Source: JBFGWM01 sp041588495
GTDB lineage: Bacteria; Pseudomonadota; Gammaproteobacteria; Pseudomonadales; JBFGWM01
Assembly (NCBI GenBank): GCA_041588495.1
Contig: JBFGWM010000049.1
Span: 1-13,679 of the forward strand
Length of the DNA: 13,679 nt
Direction: 5' to 3'
In this document: in pieces, positions 1 through 6,871 of the stretch
Numbering within the stretch: position 1 is the stretch's first letter
How the letters are laid out: every line of letters begins with the position of its first letter
The notes under the pieces: generated by a model
Told to the model about the DNA's origin: nothing
Seen by the model: the letters and a program-made list of their open reading frames with translations, nothing else
Database searches by the model: none
Made by a program: the position numbers and the translations under genes

Positions 1-125
1 GTGCTGACCAGCGGAATCGATGGCGTGGCCTGGAGGTCTTTCTCCGGCAGGCGCTCGATGATCAGGACGGCGACCAGCAGGCCGCAGACGGCCGGCCAGA
101 ACGCAAATCGGGAAAAACGCAGCAT
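1..125 (-). CDS. algW: DegS/AlgW-type membrane-anchored serine protease, N-terminal fragment
   Basis: Only the first 41 codons lie in the window; the gene runs off the left edge. The ATG is at 125-123 on the minus strand. The peptide opens with a short basic stretch (MLRFSRF), then one hydrophobic helix at about residues 8-23 (FWPAVCGLLVAVLII), then a charged linker ERLPEKDL. This is the usual start of the HtrA-family periplasmic protease DegS/AlgW, a trimer tethered to the inner membrane that cuts the anti-sigma factor RseA/MucA when outer-membrane proteins misfold. The trypsin-like and PDZ domains are not visible, so the call rests on the anchor, the length of the leader and the neighbours: a divergent Nif3 gene as in Pseudomonas, and ZapG nearby as in E. 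coli. Another single-pass membrane protein cannot be excluded. Confidence 0.6.
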   Translation of the reverse strand, partial: MLRFSRFAFWPAVCGLLVAVLIIERLPEKDLQATPSIPLVS

Positions 126-154
126 GGGTCATGAGCCTGTTCGAACCAGGCAAT

Positions 155-160
155 ATTATA
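155..160 (-). promoter_or_regulatory. Candidate -10 box for the algW-like gene in the divergent algW/nif3 region
   Basis: The minus strand reads a perfect TATAAT here, about 30 bases before the protease ATG. No good -35 is found 16-18 bases upstream, so the promoter would depend on another element. The same AT-rich spot reads TATTAT (154-159) on the plus strand and could serve nif3. A 16-base inverted repeat (160-175, arms ACGGCCT and AGGCCGT) abuts it. Confidence 0.35.
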
Positions 161-240
161 CGGCCTCAAGGCCGTGCCTGGGGTCTCCTGCGGCCGACAC
201 TCGCTTCACGTATCGTGCGAACCCGGCTATCGTTGAGCCG

Positions 241-1005
241 ATGGGCGCGCAACTGCATGAAATCGAGTCGGCGCTGGCCGGGCTGCTGCGCCCGGACCAG
301 GTGGATGACTACTGTCCCAATGGCCTGCAGGTGGAGGGGCGGCCGCGGGTCGCGACCCTGGTCACGGGAGTGACAGCCTGCCAGGCACTGCTTGATGCCG
401 CCGTCGAGGCGGGAGCCGACGCACTGCTCGTGCATCACGGTTATTTCTGGAAGGGTGAAGACCCCCGCGTGCGCGGGATACGGCGGCGCCGGCTCGCCAC
501 GCTGCTGGGTGCGGAGATGAGCCTGTTCGCCTATCACCTGCCCCTGGACATGCACGCGGAACTCGGCAACAACGCGCAACTGGCCGCGCAAATGGATTGG
601 ACGGTCACCGGTGGTCTGCAGGCCGGAAAGCCTCCGGGCGAGAGCATCGGGCTGGTCGGGGAGTGCGATCCGGTCAGCGGGGCCGCACTGGGAGCGAGAC
701 TCGGCGAGGTGCTGGGTCGGGAGCCACTGCACGTTCCCGGGGCGCGCAGCCCGGTGCGCACCATCGGATGGTGCACCGGTGCCGCGCAGGATTTCATCGA
801 CGACGCCATTGACCAGGGGCTGGACGCCTACGTCACCGGGGAGGTTTCAGAGCAGACCGTTCACGCCGCACGGGAGAACGGCATTCATTTCTATGCCGCC
901 GGACACCACGCGACCGAGCGCTACGGCGTGCAGGCGGTGGGCGAATGGCTGGCCGGAAAGTTTGCCCTGGATCACCGTTTCATCGATATCGACAATCCGG
1001 CGTAG
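241..1005 (+). CDS. ybgI: Nif3/YbgI-like dinuclear metal-binding protein (DUF34)
   Basis: A 254-residue protein of the Nif3/YbgI family, a toroidal hexamer with a two-metal centre. A GTP cyclohydrolase I type 2 label is often attached to the family, but its true reaction is unsettled. The match to E. coli YbgI runs end to end: YCPNGLQVEG at 24-33, VHHGYFWKG at 64-72, HLPLDMH at 99-105, TGEVSEQT at 199-206 and GHHATER at 221-227. The expected metal ligands are present: H65, H66, D103, H222 and E226. The reading frame is open from base 1, but the family starts near MGAQLHEIE, so the ATG at 241 is chosen. The ribosome site before it is weak. It diverges from the protease gene and converges on zapG with 29 bases between stops. 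Confidence 0.93.
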   Translation: MGAQLHEIESALAGLLRPDQVDDYCPNGLQVEGRPRVATLVTGVTACQALLDAAVEAGADALLVHHGYFWKGEDPRVRGIRRRRLATLLGAEMSLFAYHLPLDMHAELGNNAQLAAQMDWTVTGGLQAGKPPGESIGLVGECDPVSGAALGARLGEVLGREPLHVPGARSPVRTIGWCTGAAQDFIDDAIDQGLDAYVTGEVSEQTVHAARENGIHFYAAGHHATERYGVQAVGEWLAGKFALDHRFIDIDNPA

Positions 1006-1034
1006 GGCGCGGTCCGTTATCCGACGGCGGCGCT

Positions 1035-1520
1035 TCAGGATTCCTTGGCCGTTTCCCCTTTGCGCAGGCTGAATTCCTCGGACAGGGTGCCCGAGTCGTC
1101 GGGTCCGGCCTTGGGCGCGTAATCGCGCGGCGGTTCGACCGGATGCGCCTCGGTGGCGACGGCATCGGCCACCGGGGCCTCTTCCTCGGTCTCGATGAGG
1201 CGGTTGGCCAGGGAGGATTCCAGCTGCCGGCGCAGGGAGTCGTTGTCACCGCACAGGGTTTGCGCACCGCTTGCGAGGTGCGCGTGGACGTCCCGGTAAC
1301 TTTCGGTCAACTGGTTCACGAGTTCGGCCGTGCGGGCGAAGTGAGTGCCCACGTTTTCCTTGTATTGCTCGTATTCGACCTGCAAGTCGTCGATCTCGTG
1401 CTCGAGCTTGCTCTTGCTGCCCGAGTCACCGCGGGTGAAGTGGTAAATGATGGCGCCGAAGGCGATGCCGGCCGCGAAACCCAGCAGGCCGATCATCCAG
1501 GCAGTGGCAGTTGCGTCCAC
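1035..1520 (-). CDS. zapG: ZapG (YhcB, DUF1043) cell-division/envelope protein
   Basis: A 161-residue inner-membrane protein. One transmembrane helix (about 8-27, WMIGLLGFAAGIAFGAIIYH) is followed by a long cytoplasmic coiled coil. The core from LEHEIDDLQVEYEQYKENV (39-57) through THFARTAELVNQL to YRDVHAHLA matches E. coli YhcB, including the HFARxAEL signature. The acidic, proline-rich tail beyond residue 110 looks disordered. The family interacts with divisome and elongation components and affects septation and envelope synthesis. The start is GTG at 1520-1518, supported by a GAGG eight bases upstream; the first in-frame ATG would begin inside the transmembrane helix. It diverges from the hydrolase gene and sits near zapE, as in E. 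coli. Confidence 0.9.
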   Translation of the reverse strand: MDATATAWMIGLLGFAAGIAFGAIIYHFTRGDSGSKSKLEHEIDDLQVEYEQYKENVGTHFARTAELVNQLTESYRDVHAHLASGAQTLCGDNDSLRRQLESSLANRLIETEEEAPVADAVATEAHPVEPPRDYAPKAGPDDSGTLSEEFSLRKGETAKES

Positions 1521-1591
1521 GTCGGTTTCCTCAAAGAGCTTGTTACGGCTTAGAATGATCCGGTTCGTTTCGGGCCGGTTCAGGGTCCGTC

Positions 1592-1622
1592 ATTATAACG
1601 ATTCAGTTAATGTGTGCACACA
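1592..1622 (-). promoter_or_regulatory. Candidate zapG promoter with a palindrome at the -35 position
   Basis: On the minus strand a perfect TATAAT lies at 1597-1592, about 72 bases before the zapG GTG. The hexamer 17 bases upstream, TGTGCA (1620-1615), matches the -35 consensus poorly. It lies within a perfect 12-base palindrome TGTGTGCACACA at 1611-1622. A weak -35 covered by a palindrome is a common arrangement where a dimeric regulator binds. This is inferred from position alone. Confidence 0.45.
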
Positions 1623-1661
1623 ATCCCGGCGGGCGTTTGCCGGGGACGGGAGACAGGTGCG

Positions 1662-2333
1662 GTGAGCAGTGACCTTGCGGGGGAAACGGCGGTCGTCATT
1701 CCGGGCCCGGAGGGTGACCTGGAGGCCCGCGTCATGGGCGCTGCGGCGCTTGAGGCAGGCTCCGGCCGCGACGGGTGCGTGGCGGTCGTCTGTCACCCGC
1801 ACTCGCAGCACGGCGGTTCGATGCAGAACAAGGTGGTGCACACCCTGTGCCGGACCTTTCGCGAGGCCGGACTGCCCTCGGTGCGATTCAACTTCCGTGG
1901 CGTCGGCGCCAGCGCGGGAACCTACGATGCGGGGATCGGCGAAACCGATGACCTGCTGGCTGTCTTCGACTGGCTGCAATCACAACACCCGCTTGCCGGC
2001 ATCTGGCTGGCCGGGTTTTCCTTCGGCGGCTTCGTGGCCGCCCGTGGCGCGCGTGCACTCGCGGACCGCGGCGAGTTCCTGCGCCGACTGGTGCTGGTGG
2101 CGCCGGCGGTGGTCAACTTCGACTTTGATGGTCTGCTGCCGGTCCCGGCGCCTACCATCGTGGTCCAGGGGGGCGAGGACGATGTGGTCGCCCCGGATGC
2201 CGTGATCGGCTGGGCGGAGGCGCTGGACCCGCGGCCGGCCCTGGTGCGGATGCCGGAGGCGGGCCACTTTTTCCATGGCATGCTGCCGGCGCTCAAGACC
2301 CGGCTGCTTGCCGAACTCGACGCGGCTTCCTGA
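1662..2333 (+). CDS. Alpha/beta hydrolase (COG2945-type)
   Basis: A 223-residue cytoplasmic serine hydrolase of unknown substrate. The N-terminal motif HPHSQHGGSMQNKVV, then FNFRGVGASAGTYD, are typical of the short COG2945 alpha/beta hydrolases. The nucleophile serine lies in GFSFGG, the acid is probably an aspartate in VQGGEDDVV, and the histidine is in AGHFFHG near the C-terminus. The GTG at 1662 is preferred over an upstream ATG at 1614 because it has GGAG nine bases before it and the earlier residues are not family-like. The 1614 ATG also lies in the palindrome region. The stop is 15 bases before zapE, so the two are probably co-transcribed. Nothing here shows what ester or amide it cleaves. 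Confidence 0.85.
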   Translation: MSSDLAGETAVVIPGPEGDLEARVMGAAALEAGSGRDGCVAVVCHPHSQHGGSMQNKVVHTLCRTFREAGLPSVRFNFRGVGASAGTYDAGIGETDDLLAVFDWLQSQHPLAGIWLAGFSFGGFVAARGARALADRGEFLRRLVLVAPAVVNFDFDGLLPVPAPTIVVQGGEDDVVAPDAVIGWAEALDPRPALVRMPEAGHFFHGMLPALKTRLLAELDAAS

Positions 2334-2348
2334 CAGGCGGTATTCCGG

Positions 2349-3461
2349 ATGCATCACCTGACCCCGCTCGAAAAATACCATGCCGATCTCGAGCGCGAGG
2401 AGTTCACCCACGACCCGGCCCAGGAGATGGCGGTCAAGCATCTCCAGAATCTCTACGAGGCGCTGGTCGCCGCCGAGGACGCGGGAAGCGGCTCGCGCGT
2501 GTCGCTCCTGAACCTTTTCGGTGGCCGTCGTGGTCGCAATGAACCCGTGCGTGGCCTTTATTTCTGGGGCGGGGTGGGGCGCGGCAAGACCTACCTCATG
2601 GACGTGTTTTACGAGTGCCTGCCCTTCGAGCGCAAGCTGCGCACCCACTTCCACCGTTTCATGCGCCACGTGCACCAGGATCTGGCGACGCTCAAGGGCA
2701 AGAAGGATCCGTTGGTGACCGTCGCCCAGAAACTCGCGGAGCAGGCCCGGGTCATATGTTTCGACGAGTTTTTCGTCTCCGACATCACCGACGCGATGAT
2801 CCTCGGCGGACTGTTGGAGGAACTGTTCGGCAATGGCGTGACCCTGGTGGCGACCTCCAACATCGTGCCCGACGGCCTCTATGAGAACGGCCTGCAGCGA
2901 CAGCGTTTCCTGCCGGCCATTGAGTTGCTCAACCGCTACACCCAGGTGGTCAACGTCGATGGCGGGGTCGACTACCGTCTGCGTGCCCTGGAGCGCGCCG
3001 AGATCTACCACCACCCGCTCGATCTCGAGGCCGACGAGAGCCTTCTGGAGAGCTTCCAGAGCCTGGCGCCGGAGGAGGGTCACCAGGGCGTCGAGGTCGA
3101 GATCGAGAAGCGCACCATCCGCGCCCGATGGTGCTCGGACGACGTGGTCTGGTTCGACTTCACCGAACTCTGCGACGGCCCGCGCAGCCAGAACGATTAC
3201 ATCGAGTTGGCGCGCTGTTATCACGCCGTACTGGTCAGCAACGTGCCGCAGATGGGCGTCGACAAGGACGACCAGGCGCGCCGCTTCATCAACCTTGTCG
3301 ACGAATTCTACGACCGCAATGTGAAACTGATCCTTTCCGCCGAGGTGCCGCTCGAGGAGCTTTACTCGGGGGGCAACCTGGCCTTCGAATTCGAGCGGAC
3401 CCGCAGCCGGTTGCTGGAGATGCAGTCCCACGAGTACCTCGCCCGCCAGCACAAGGCCTGA
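2349..3461 (+). CDS. zapE: ZapE (YhcM) AAA+ cell-division ATPase
   Basis: A 370-residue AFG1-type P-loop ATPase. The Walker A is GGVGRGKT at 74-81, the Walker B is VICFDE at 135-140, and the sensor-1 region LVATSN is at about 166-171. The arginine-bearing NGLQRQRFLP follows at 180-189. The N-terminal LTPLEKYHADLE and the C-terminal FINLVDEFYDRNVKL with ARTxSRLLEMQS-like ending are family hallmarks, and the length is normal. In E. coli ZapE joins the Z-ring during constriction and is needed at high temperature and low oxygen; the mitochondrial relative AFG1 acts on respiratory-chain proteins. It follows the hydrolase by 15 bases. The ribosome site (AGGCGG) is moderate. Confidence 0.95.
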   Translation: MHHLTPLEKYHADLEREEFTHDPAQEMAVKHLQNLYEALVAAEDAGSGSRVSLLNLFGGRRGRNEPVRGLYFWGGVGRGKTYLMDVFYECLPFERKLRTHFHRFMRHVHQDLATLKGKKDPLVTVAQKLAEQARVICFDEFFVSDITDAMILGGLLEELFGNGVTLVATSNIVPDGLYENGLQRQRFLPAIELLNRYTQVVNVDGGVDYRLRALERAEIYHHPLDLEADESLLESFQSLAPEEGHQGVEVEIEKRTIRARWCSDDVVWFDFTELCDGPRSQNDYIELARCYHAVLVSNVPQMGVDKDDQARRFINLVDEFYDRNVKLILSAEVPLEELYSGGNLAFEFERTRSRLLEMQSHEYLARQHKA

Positions 3462-3500
3462 GCCGGTTGATGGTCTGAAAGCGTTGCGGGCCGCCAGCCT

Positions 3501-3527
3501 TACAATCGTTAGTTAGAGTGGTAGACT
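3501..3527 (+). promoter_or_regulatory. Weak promoter candidates before the acyl-CoA dehydrogenase
   Basis: In the 116 bases between zapE and the dehydrogenase, TACAAT at 3501-3506 is a five-of-six -10 match without a clear -35. CTTACA (3499-3504) and TAGACT (3522-3527) are 17 bases apart but match only four of six each. Either could give the dehydrogenase its own start of transcription. No terminator is seen after zapE. Confidence 0.25.
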
Positions 3528-3538
3528 GGGGTCGACAG

Positions 3539-3559
3539 CGCCGGGCCCGGGTCCCGGCG
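3539..3559 (+). other. GC-rich hairpin in the acyl-CoA dehydrogenase leader
   Basis: Arms CGCCGGG (3539-3545) and CCCGGCG (3553-3559) form a seven-pair stem with a seven-base loop. The structure ends five bases before the GAGGAG ribosome site. It has no T run, so it is not an intrinsic terminator; it could affect translation or mRNA stability. Its function is inferred from position only. Confidence 0.4.
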
Positions 3560-3577
3560 ACAGCGAGGAGGTCCAGC

Positions 3578-4714
3578 ATGATCCCGAGAACCCTGTTCGA
3601 CGCCGACCACGAGATATTTCGCGACTCCTTCCACAAGTTCCTGGAACGGGAGGCCGTGCCCTACCATGCCGGCTGGGAAAAGGAGGGCCAGGTCAGCCGG
3701 GGTCTGTGGACCAGCGCCGGTGAGGCCGGGTTCCTGTGTCCGACGGTGGCGGAGGAATACGGTGGTGCGGGCTGCGACTACCGCTACAGCACCATCATCA
3801 TCGAGGAACTGGCGCGCCTCGGCCTGTCCGGGGTCGGCATGCCCCTGCACAATGACATCGTGGCCCCGTACATCGAACACTACGGCGCCGAGGAACAAAA
3901 GCAGAACTACCTGCCGAAGCTGTGCAGCGGGGAAATGATCGGCGCCATCGCGATGACCGAGCCCGGCACCGGCAGCGACCTGCAGAACGTCAAGACCACC
4001 GCCATCCGTGACGGTGACCATTACCTCCTCAACGGCTCCAAGACCTTCATCACCAACGGCCAGATGGCCGACCTGGTGATCGTGGTCGCCAAGACCGACC
4101 CGGGCGAGGGCGCCAAGGGCATCAGCCTGTTTCTGGTCGAGGCCGGCTGGGACGGATTCTCCAAGGGCAAGAATCTGGAAAAGGTAGGGATGAAGGCCCA
4201 GGACACCTCGGAGCTGTTTTTCCAGGATGTGCGGGTGCCCGCGGAGAACCTGATCGGCAAGGAGGGTGCGGGTTTTCAGTACCTGATGCAGGAGCTGCCC
4301 CAGGAACGCCTGCTGGTGGGCATCAGCGCGGTGGCCGCTGCCGAGGCGGCGTTCCAGTGGACCCTGGACTACGTCAAGGAGCGCAAGGCATTCGGGAAAC
4401 CGATCGCGGCATTCCAGAACACCCGCTTCAAGCTGGCGGAACTGAAGGGGGACATCAGTGCGGGCCGGGTGCTGACGGACCGCTGCCTCGAGTTGCACCT
4501 CGAGCGGAAACTCGATGTCCCGACCGCTGCCATGCTCAAGATGTGGACCACCGAACTGCAGTGCCGCGTCATGGACGAATGCGTGCAGCTCCACGGCGGG
4601 TACGGTTACATGTGGGAGTACCCCATCGCACGGGCGTGGGCCGATTCGCGGGTACAGAAGATTTACGCCGGCACCAACGAGATCATGAAGGAGATCGTGG
4701 CCCGCGCGCTGTGA
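3578..4714 (+). CDS. Long-chain-type acyl-CoA dehydrogenase
   Basis: A 378-residue FAD enzyme that introduces the alpha-beta double bond in acyl-CoA, passing electrons to an electron-transfer flavoprotein. The flavin-binding signature AMTEPGTGSDLQ (125-136) and KTFITNGQMAD (155-165) are intact. The C-terminal half closely follows the LCAD pattern: QELPQERLL, YVKERKAFGKPI, QLHGGYGYMWEYPIAR and IYAGTNEIMKE. The position used as catalytic base by short- and medium-chain enzymes (IYEGT) is alanine here, while LCAD and isovaleryl-CoA dehydrogenase use a glutamate in the ERL segment, E243 here. The ATG at 3578 has GAGGAG seven bases upstream, so an upstream in-frame start at 3518 is rejected. No thiolase, hydratase or ETF gene is nearby, so the substrate is open. 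Confidence 0.92.
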   Translation: MIPRTLFDADHEIFRDSFHKFLEREAVPYHAGWEKEGQVSRGLWTSAGEAGFLCPTVAEEYGGAGCDYRYSTIIIEELARLGLSGVGMPLHNDIVAPYIEHYGAEEQKQNYLPKLCSGEMIGAIAMTEPGTGSDLQNVKTTAIRDGDHYLLNGSKTFITNGQMADLVIVVAKTDPGEGAKGISLFLVEAGWDGFSKGKNLEKVGMKAQDTSELFFQDVRVPAENLIGKEGAGFQYLMQELPQERLLVGISAVAAAEAAFQWTLDYVKERKAFGKPIAAFQNTRFKLAELKGDISAGRVLTDRCLELHLERKLDVPTAAMLKMWTTELQCRVMDECVQLHGGYGYMWEYPIARAWADSRVQKIYAGTNEIMKEIVARAL

Positions 4715-4732
4715 CCACCCGGGCGCGGCGCA

Positions 4733-5773
4733 TCATGGTGCCGGGTTCGGCTGCTCGCGGTGGATCGCCTCGATGGCCTTCACCGTTTCCGGATCAAGCC
4801 TGACCTCCGCGCTCGCCAGGTTGGTCTCCAGTTGCGCCATGGTCGTGGCGCCGATGATGTTGCTGGTCACGAAGGGCCTGGAATTCACCCAGGCCAGGGC
4901 CATCTGCGCGGGATCCAGTCCCGAATCATGCGCCAGGCGCACGTAGGCGCTGGCCGCCTTGTCCGCCTGCGGGTTGGTGTAACGGGAAAACCGGGAATAC
5001 AACGTCAGGCGGGCGCCTTCGGGCCGTGCGCCGTCCAGGTACTTGCCGCTCAGCACGCCGAAGGCCAGGGGCGAATAGGCCAGCAGGCCGAGTTGCTCAC
5101 GGTGGGCGATCTCCGCGAGGCCGATCTCAAAGGTGCGGTTGAGCAGGTTGTAGGGGTTCTGGATGCTCGCCATGCGCGGGCCGCCGCCCCGGCTCGAAAC
5201 CTCCAGGAAGCGCATCGCACCCCAGGCCGTTTCGTTCGAAAGGCCCACGTGGCGCACCTTGCCGGATTCGACCAGACCGGCCAGCACTCCCAGGGTTTCC
5301 TCGACAGGGGTCATTTTCTCATCGGGGTGATGGACGTAGCCCATGGCCCCGAAAAAGTTGGTGGTGCGGTCGGGCCAGTGCAACTGGTAGAGATCGATGT
5401 AATCCGTGCCGAGGCGCTGGAGGCTGGCATCGACGGCGGCCTCGATGTGGGTGCGATCGAGGCGCGGGTTGCCGCCGCGCACCCAGGGCAGCCAGTTGGC
5501 AGGACCGCACACCTTGGAGGCGATCACCAGGTCTTCGCGACCGCCCCGGGTGCGCAGCCAGTCGCCGAGGATGCCTTCCGTGCGTGCATAGGTTTCCGCC
5601 CGTGGCGGCACAGGGTACATCTCCGCGGTATCGATGAAGTTCACCCCGGAGGCGAGGGCGCGGTCCAGCTGCGCAAAGGCCTCGCCGGGCCCGTTCTGCT
5701 CGCCCCAGGTCATGGTTCCCAGGCAAATCTGGCTCACCCGCAGGTCGGTGCGGCCCAGCGGCCGGTACTCCAT
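4733..5773 (-). CDS. Tas-like NADP(H)-dependent aldo/keto reductase
   Basis: A 346-residue cytoplasmic oxidoreductase of the aldo/keto reductase barrel family. The catalytic tetrad is visible: D48 and Y53 in NFIDTAEMYP, K87 in VIASKV and H132 in YQLHWPDR. The start MEYRPLGRTDLRVSQICLGT and the segment NWLPWVRGG resemble E. coli Tas, whose physiological substrate is unknown. The C-terminal SNIIGATTMAQLETNL is the usual cofactor-binding end. The ATG at 5773-5771 has GGAG nine bases upstream; the frame stays open to 5953 but that part would overlap rplM and is not family-like. It converges on the dehydrogenase with 18 bases between stops and no visible terminator, and diverges from rplM. Confidence 0.93.
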   Translation of the reverse strand: MEYRPLGRTDLRVSQICLGTMTWGEQNGPGEAFAQLDRALASGVNFIDTAEMYPVPPRAETYARTEGILGDWLRTRGGREDLVIASKVCGPANWLPWVRGGNPRLDRTHIEAAVDASLQRLGTDYIDLYQLHWPDRTTNFFGAMGYVHHPDEKMTPVEETLGVLAGLVESGKVRHVGLSNETAWGAMRFLEVSSRGGGPRMASIQNPYNLLNRTFEIGLAEIAHREQLGLLAYSPLAFGVLSGKYLDGARPEGARLTLYSRFSRYTNPQADKAASAYVRLAHDSGLDPAQMALAWVNSRPFVTSNIIGATTMAQLETNLASAEVRLDPETVKAIEAIHREQPNPAP

Positions 5774-5859
5774 CGGGTCGTTCTCCACGGCAAAGGCCTG
5801 GTCCAGGCCGGAGGTTTGCAAGAATACCTCATCGGACGGAGCGAGGCCCCGAAACTGGC

Positions 5860-5888
5860 TTGTCAACCGGTGCCGGCTTGTGTACCAT
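5860..5888 (+). promoter_or_regulatory. Probable rplM-rpsI promoter
   Basis: TTGTCA (5860-5865) and TACCAT (5883-5888) are separated by 17 bases, the optimal sigma-70 spacing. The start of transcription would be near 5895, giving a leader of only about 37 bases before rplM. The discriminator after the -10 box is GC-rich (TCGCGC), as often seen at ribosomal promoters under stringent control. The hexamers and spacing are identical to the petA promoter candidate at 6890-6918. Confidence 0.6.
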
Positions 5889-5931
5889 TCGCGCTCTTTT
5901 TTCACGGGTTTCGTCAGGGAGCTGGTTCCGG

Positions 5932-6363
5932 ATGAAAATGACCAGAAGCGCAAAGGCCGAAACGGTCCGCCGCGATTGGTATGTTGTTGACGCCTCGGGC
6001 AAAACGCTCGGTCGTCTCGCGAGCGAAATCGCGCGGCGCCTGCGGGGCAAGCACAAGCCGGAATACACGCCTCACGTGGATACCGGCGATTACATCGTGG
6101 TGATCAACGCGGAAAAGGTCCGGGTCACGGGGAACAAGGAAGCCGCCAAGATGTACTACCGGCATTCCGGCTACCCCGGTGGTATCCGCTCCGAGTCCCT
6201 GGGCCACCTGCGTGGCCGCGCTCCGGAGCGCATGATCCAGGCCGCGGTGAAGGGTATGCTTCCGCGCAATCCGCTGGGACGTGCCATGGGCCGCAAGCTG
6301 AAAATCTACGCCGGTCCCGAGCACCCGCATGCTGCCCAGCAGCCTGCGGAACTGGTGATCTGA
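5932..6363 (+). CDS. rplM: 50S ribosomal protein L13
   Basis: A 143-residue early-assembly protein of the large ribosomal subunit. It matches E. coli L13 nearly throughout: KAETVRRDWYVVDASGKTLG, RRLRGKHKPEYTPHVDTGDY, VKGMLPRNPLGRAMGRKLK, and the C-terminal YAGPEHPHAAQQP. The ATG at 5932 is chosen because AGGGAG (5916-5921) is ten bases upstream; a second in-frame ATG at 5938 would be too far. The rpsI start follows 25 bases after the stop, the near-universal L13-S9 operon. Confidence 0.98.
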   Translation: MKMTRSAKAETVRRDWYVVDASGKTLGRLASEIARRLRGKHKPEYTPHVDTGDYIVVINAEKVRVTGNKEAAKMYYRHSGYPGGIRSESLGHLRGRAPERMIQAAVKGMLPRNPLGRAMGRKLKIYAGPEHPHAAQQPAELVI

Positions 6364-6388
6364 TCCAACTTTCTGAACGGGTAGCCTG

Positions 6389-6781
6389 ATGTCACAACTC
6401 GAGAATTACGGTACCGGCCGGCGCAAGACCTCGACCGCCCGCGTCTATCTGAAGCCGGGCAACGGCCGGATCCTGATCAACAATCGTCCCATAGACGAGT
6501 ATTTCGGTCGCAAGACGGCGCGCATGATCGTCCGTCAGCCGCTGGTCGTTGCCGAGGCGGAAGATCGTTTTGATATCGATGTGACCGTTTCCGGCGGGGG
6601 CGGCTCCGGTCAGGCAGGCGCCATTCGCCACGGAATCACCCGTGCACTGATCGCTCACGACGAGGAATTGCGCCGTACCCTGCGTCGCGCAGGCTTCGTG
6701 ACGCGTGATGCGCGTGCGGTCGAGCGCAAGAAGGTCGGCCTGCGCAAGGCGCGCAAGCGGCCCCAGTACTCCAAGCGCTGA
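6389..6781 (+). CDS. rpsI: 30S ribosomal protein S9
   Basis: A 130-residue small-subunit protein. The family start YGTGRRKTSTARVYL, the core VSGGGGSGQAGAIRHGITRAL and the basic tail RKKVGLRKARKRPQYSKR are all present. The C-terminal SKR tail reaches the ribosomal P site and contacts the anticodon arm of tRNA. It is the second gene of the rplM-rpsI operon; its ribosome site (GGGTAG) is weak, consistent with coupling to rplM translation. A strong intrinsic terminator follows 20 bases after the stop. Confidence 0.98.
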   Translation: MSQLENYGTGRRKTSTARVYLKPGNGRILINNRPIDEYFGRKTARMIVRQPLVVAEAEDRFDIDVTVSGGGGSGQAGAIRHGITRALIAHDEELRRTLRRAGFVTRDARAVERKKVGLRKARKRPQYSKR

Positions 6782-6801
6782 GTCGTCCACGAACGGTTAC
6801 G

Positions 6802-6828
6802 AAAAGCCCGGCTTCGCCGGGCTTTTTT
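6802..6828 (+). terminator. Intrinsic terminator of rplM-rpsI
   Basis: Arms AAAAGCCCGGC (6802-6812) and GCCGGGCTTTT (6816-6826) pair perfectly around a TTC loop and run into six T residues (6823-6828). This is the clearest factor-independent terminator in the window. It separates the ribosomal operon from petABC. Confidence 0.93.
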
Positions 6829-6871
6829 GCGCGCTGATCTTGCGTGTTTTTTGTACCAAAAATTATTGTCT

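Noticed and set aside
1..240. N-terminal extension of the Nif3 frame (open from base 1)
   Set aside because: The extra residues are basic and unlike the family, overlap the divergent protease start, and E. coli YbgI aligns from the ATG at 241.
1980..3452. 490-residue open frame antisense to zapE and the hydrolase
   Set aside because: It mirrors two well-supported genes in GC-rich DNA, has a low-complexity H/V/E/L-rich composition and matches no family.
3509..4594. 361-residue open frame antisense to the acyl-CoA dehydrogenase
   Set aside because: A shadow of codon bias on the opposite strand; the plus-strand frame has every dehydrogenase motif.
5861..5866. Perfect minus-strand TTGACA before the aldo/keto reductase
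   Set aside because: No -10-like hexamer lies 16-18 bases downstream; the match follows from the overlapping plus-strand TTGTCA.
5895..5931. Possible L13 leader autoregulatory RNA
   Set aside because: The expected leader is only about 37 bases with no evident stable structure.
4760..5935. 391-residue open frame antisense to the aldo/keto reductase
   Set aside because: The minus-strand frame carries the full catalytic tetrad; the plus-strand product is rich in H, G and V with no motif.
5774..5953. 60-residue N-terminal extension of the aldo/keto reductase
   Set aside because: It would run through the rplM promoter and start; the ATG at 5773 has a ribosome site and matches the family start.
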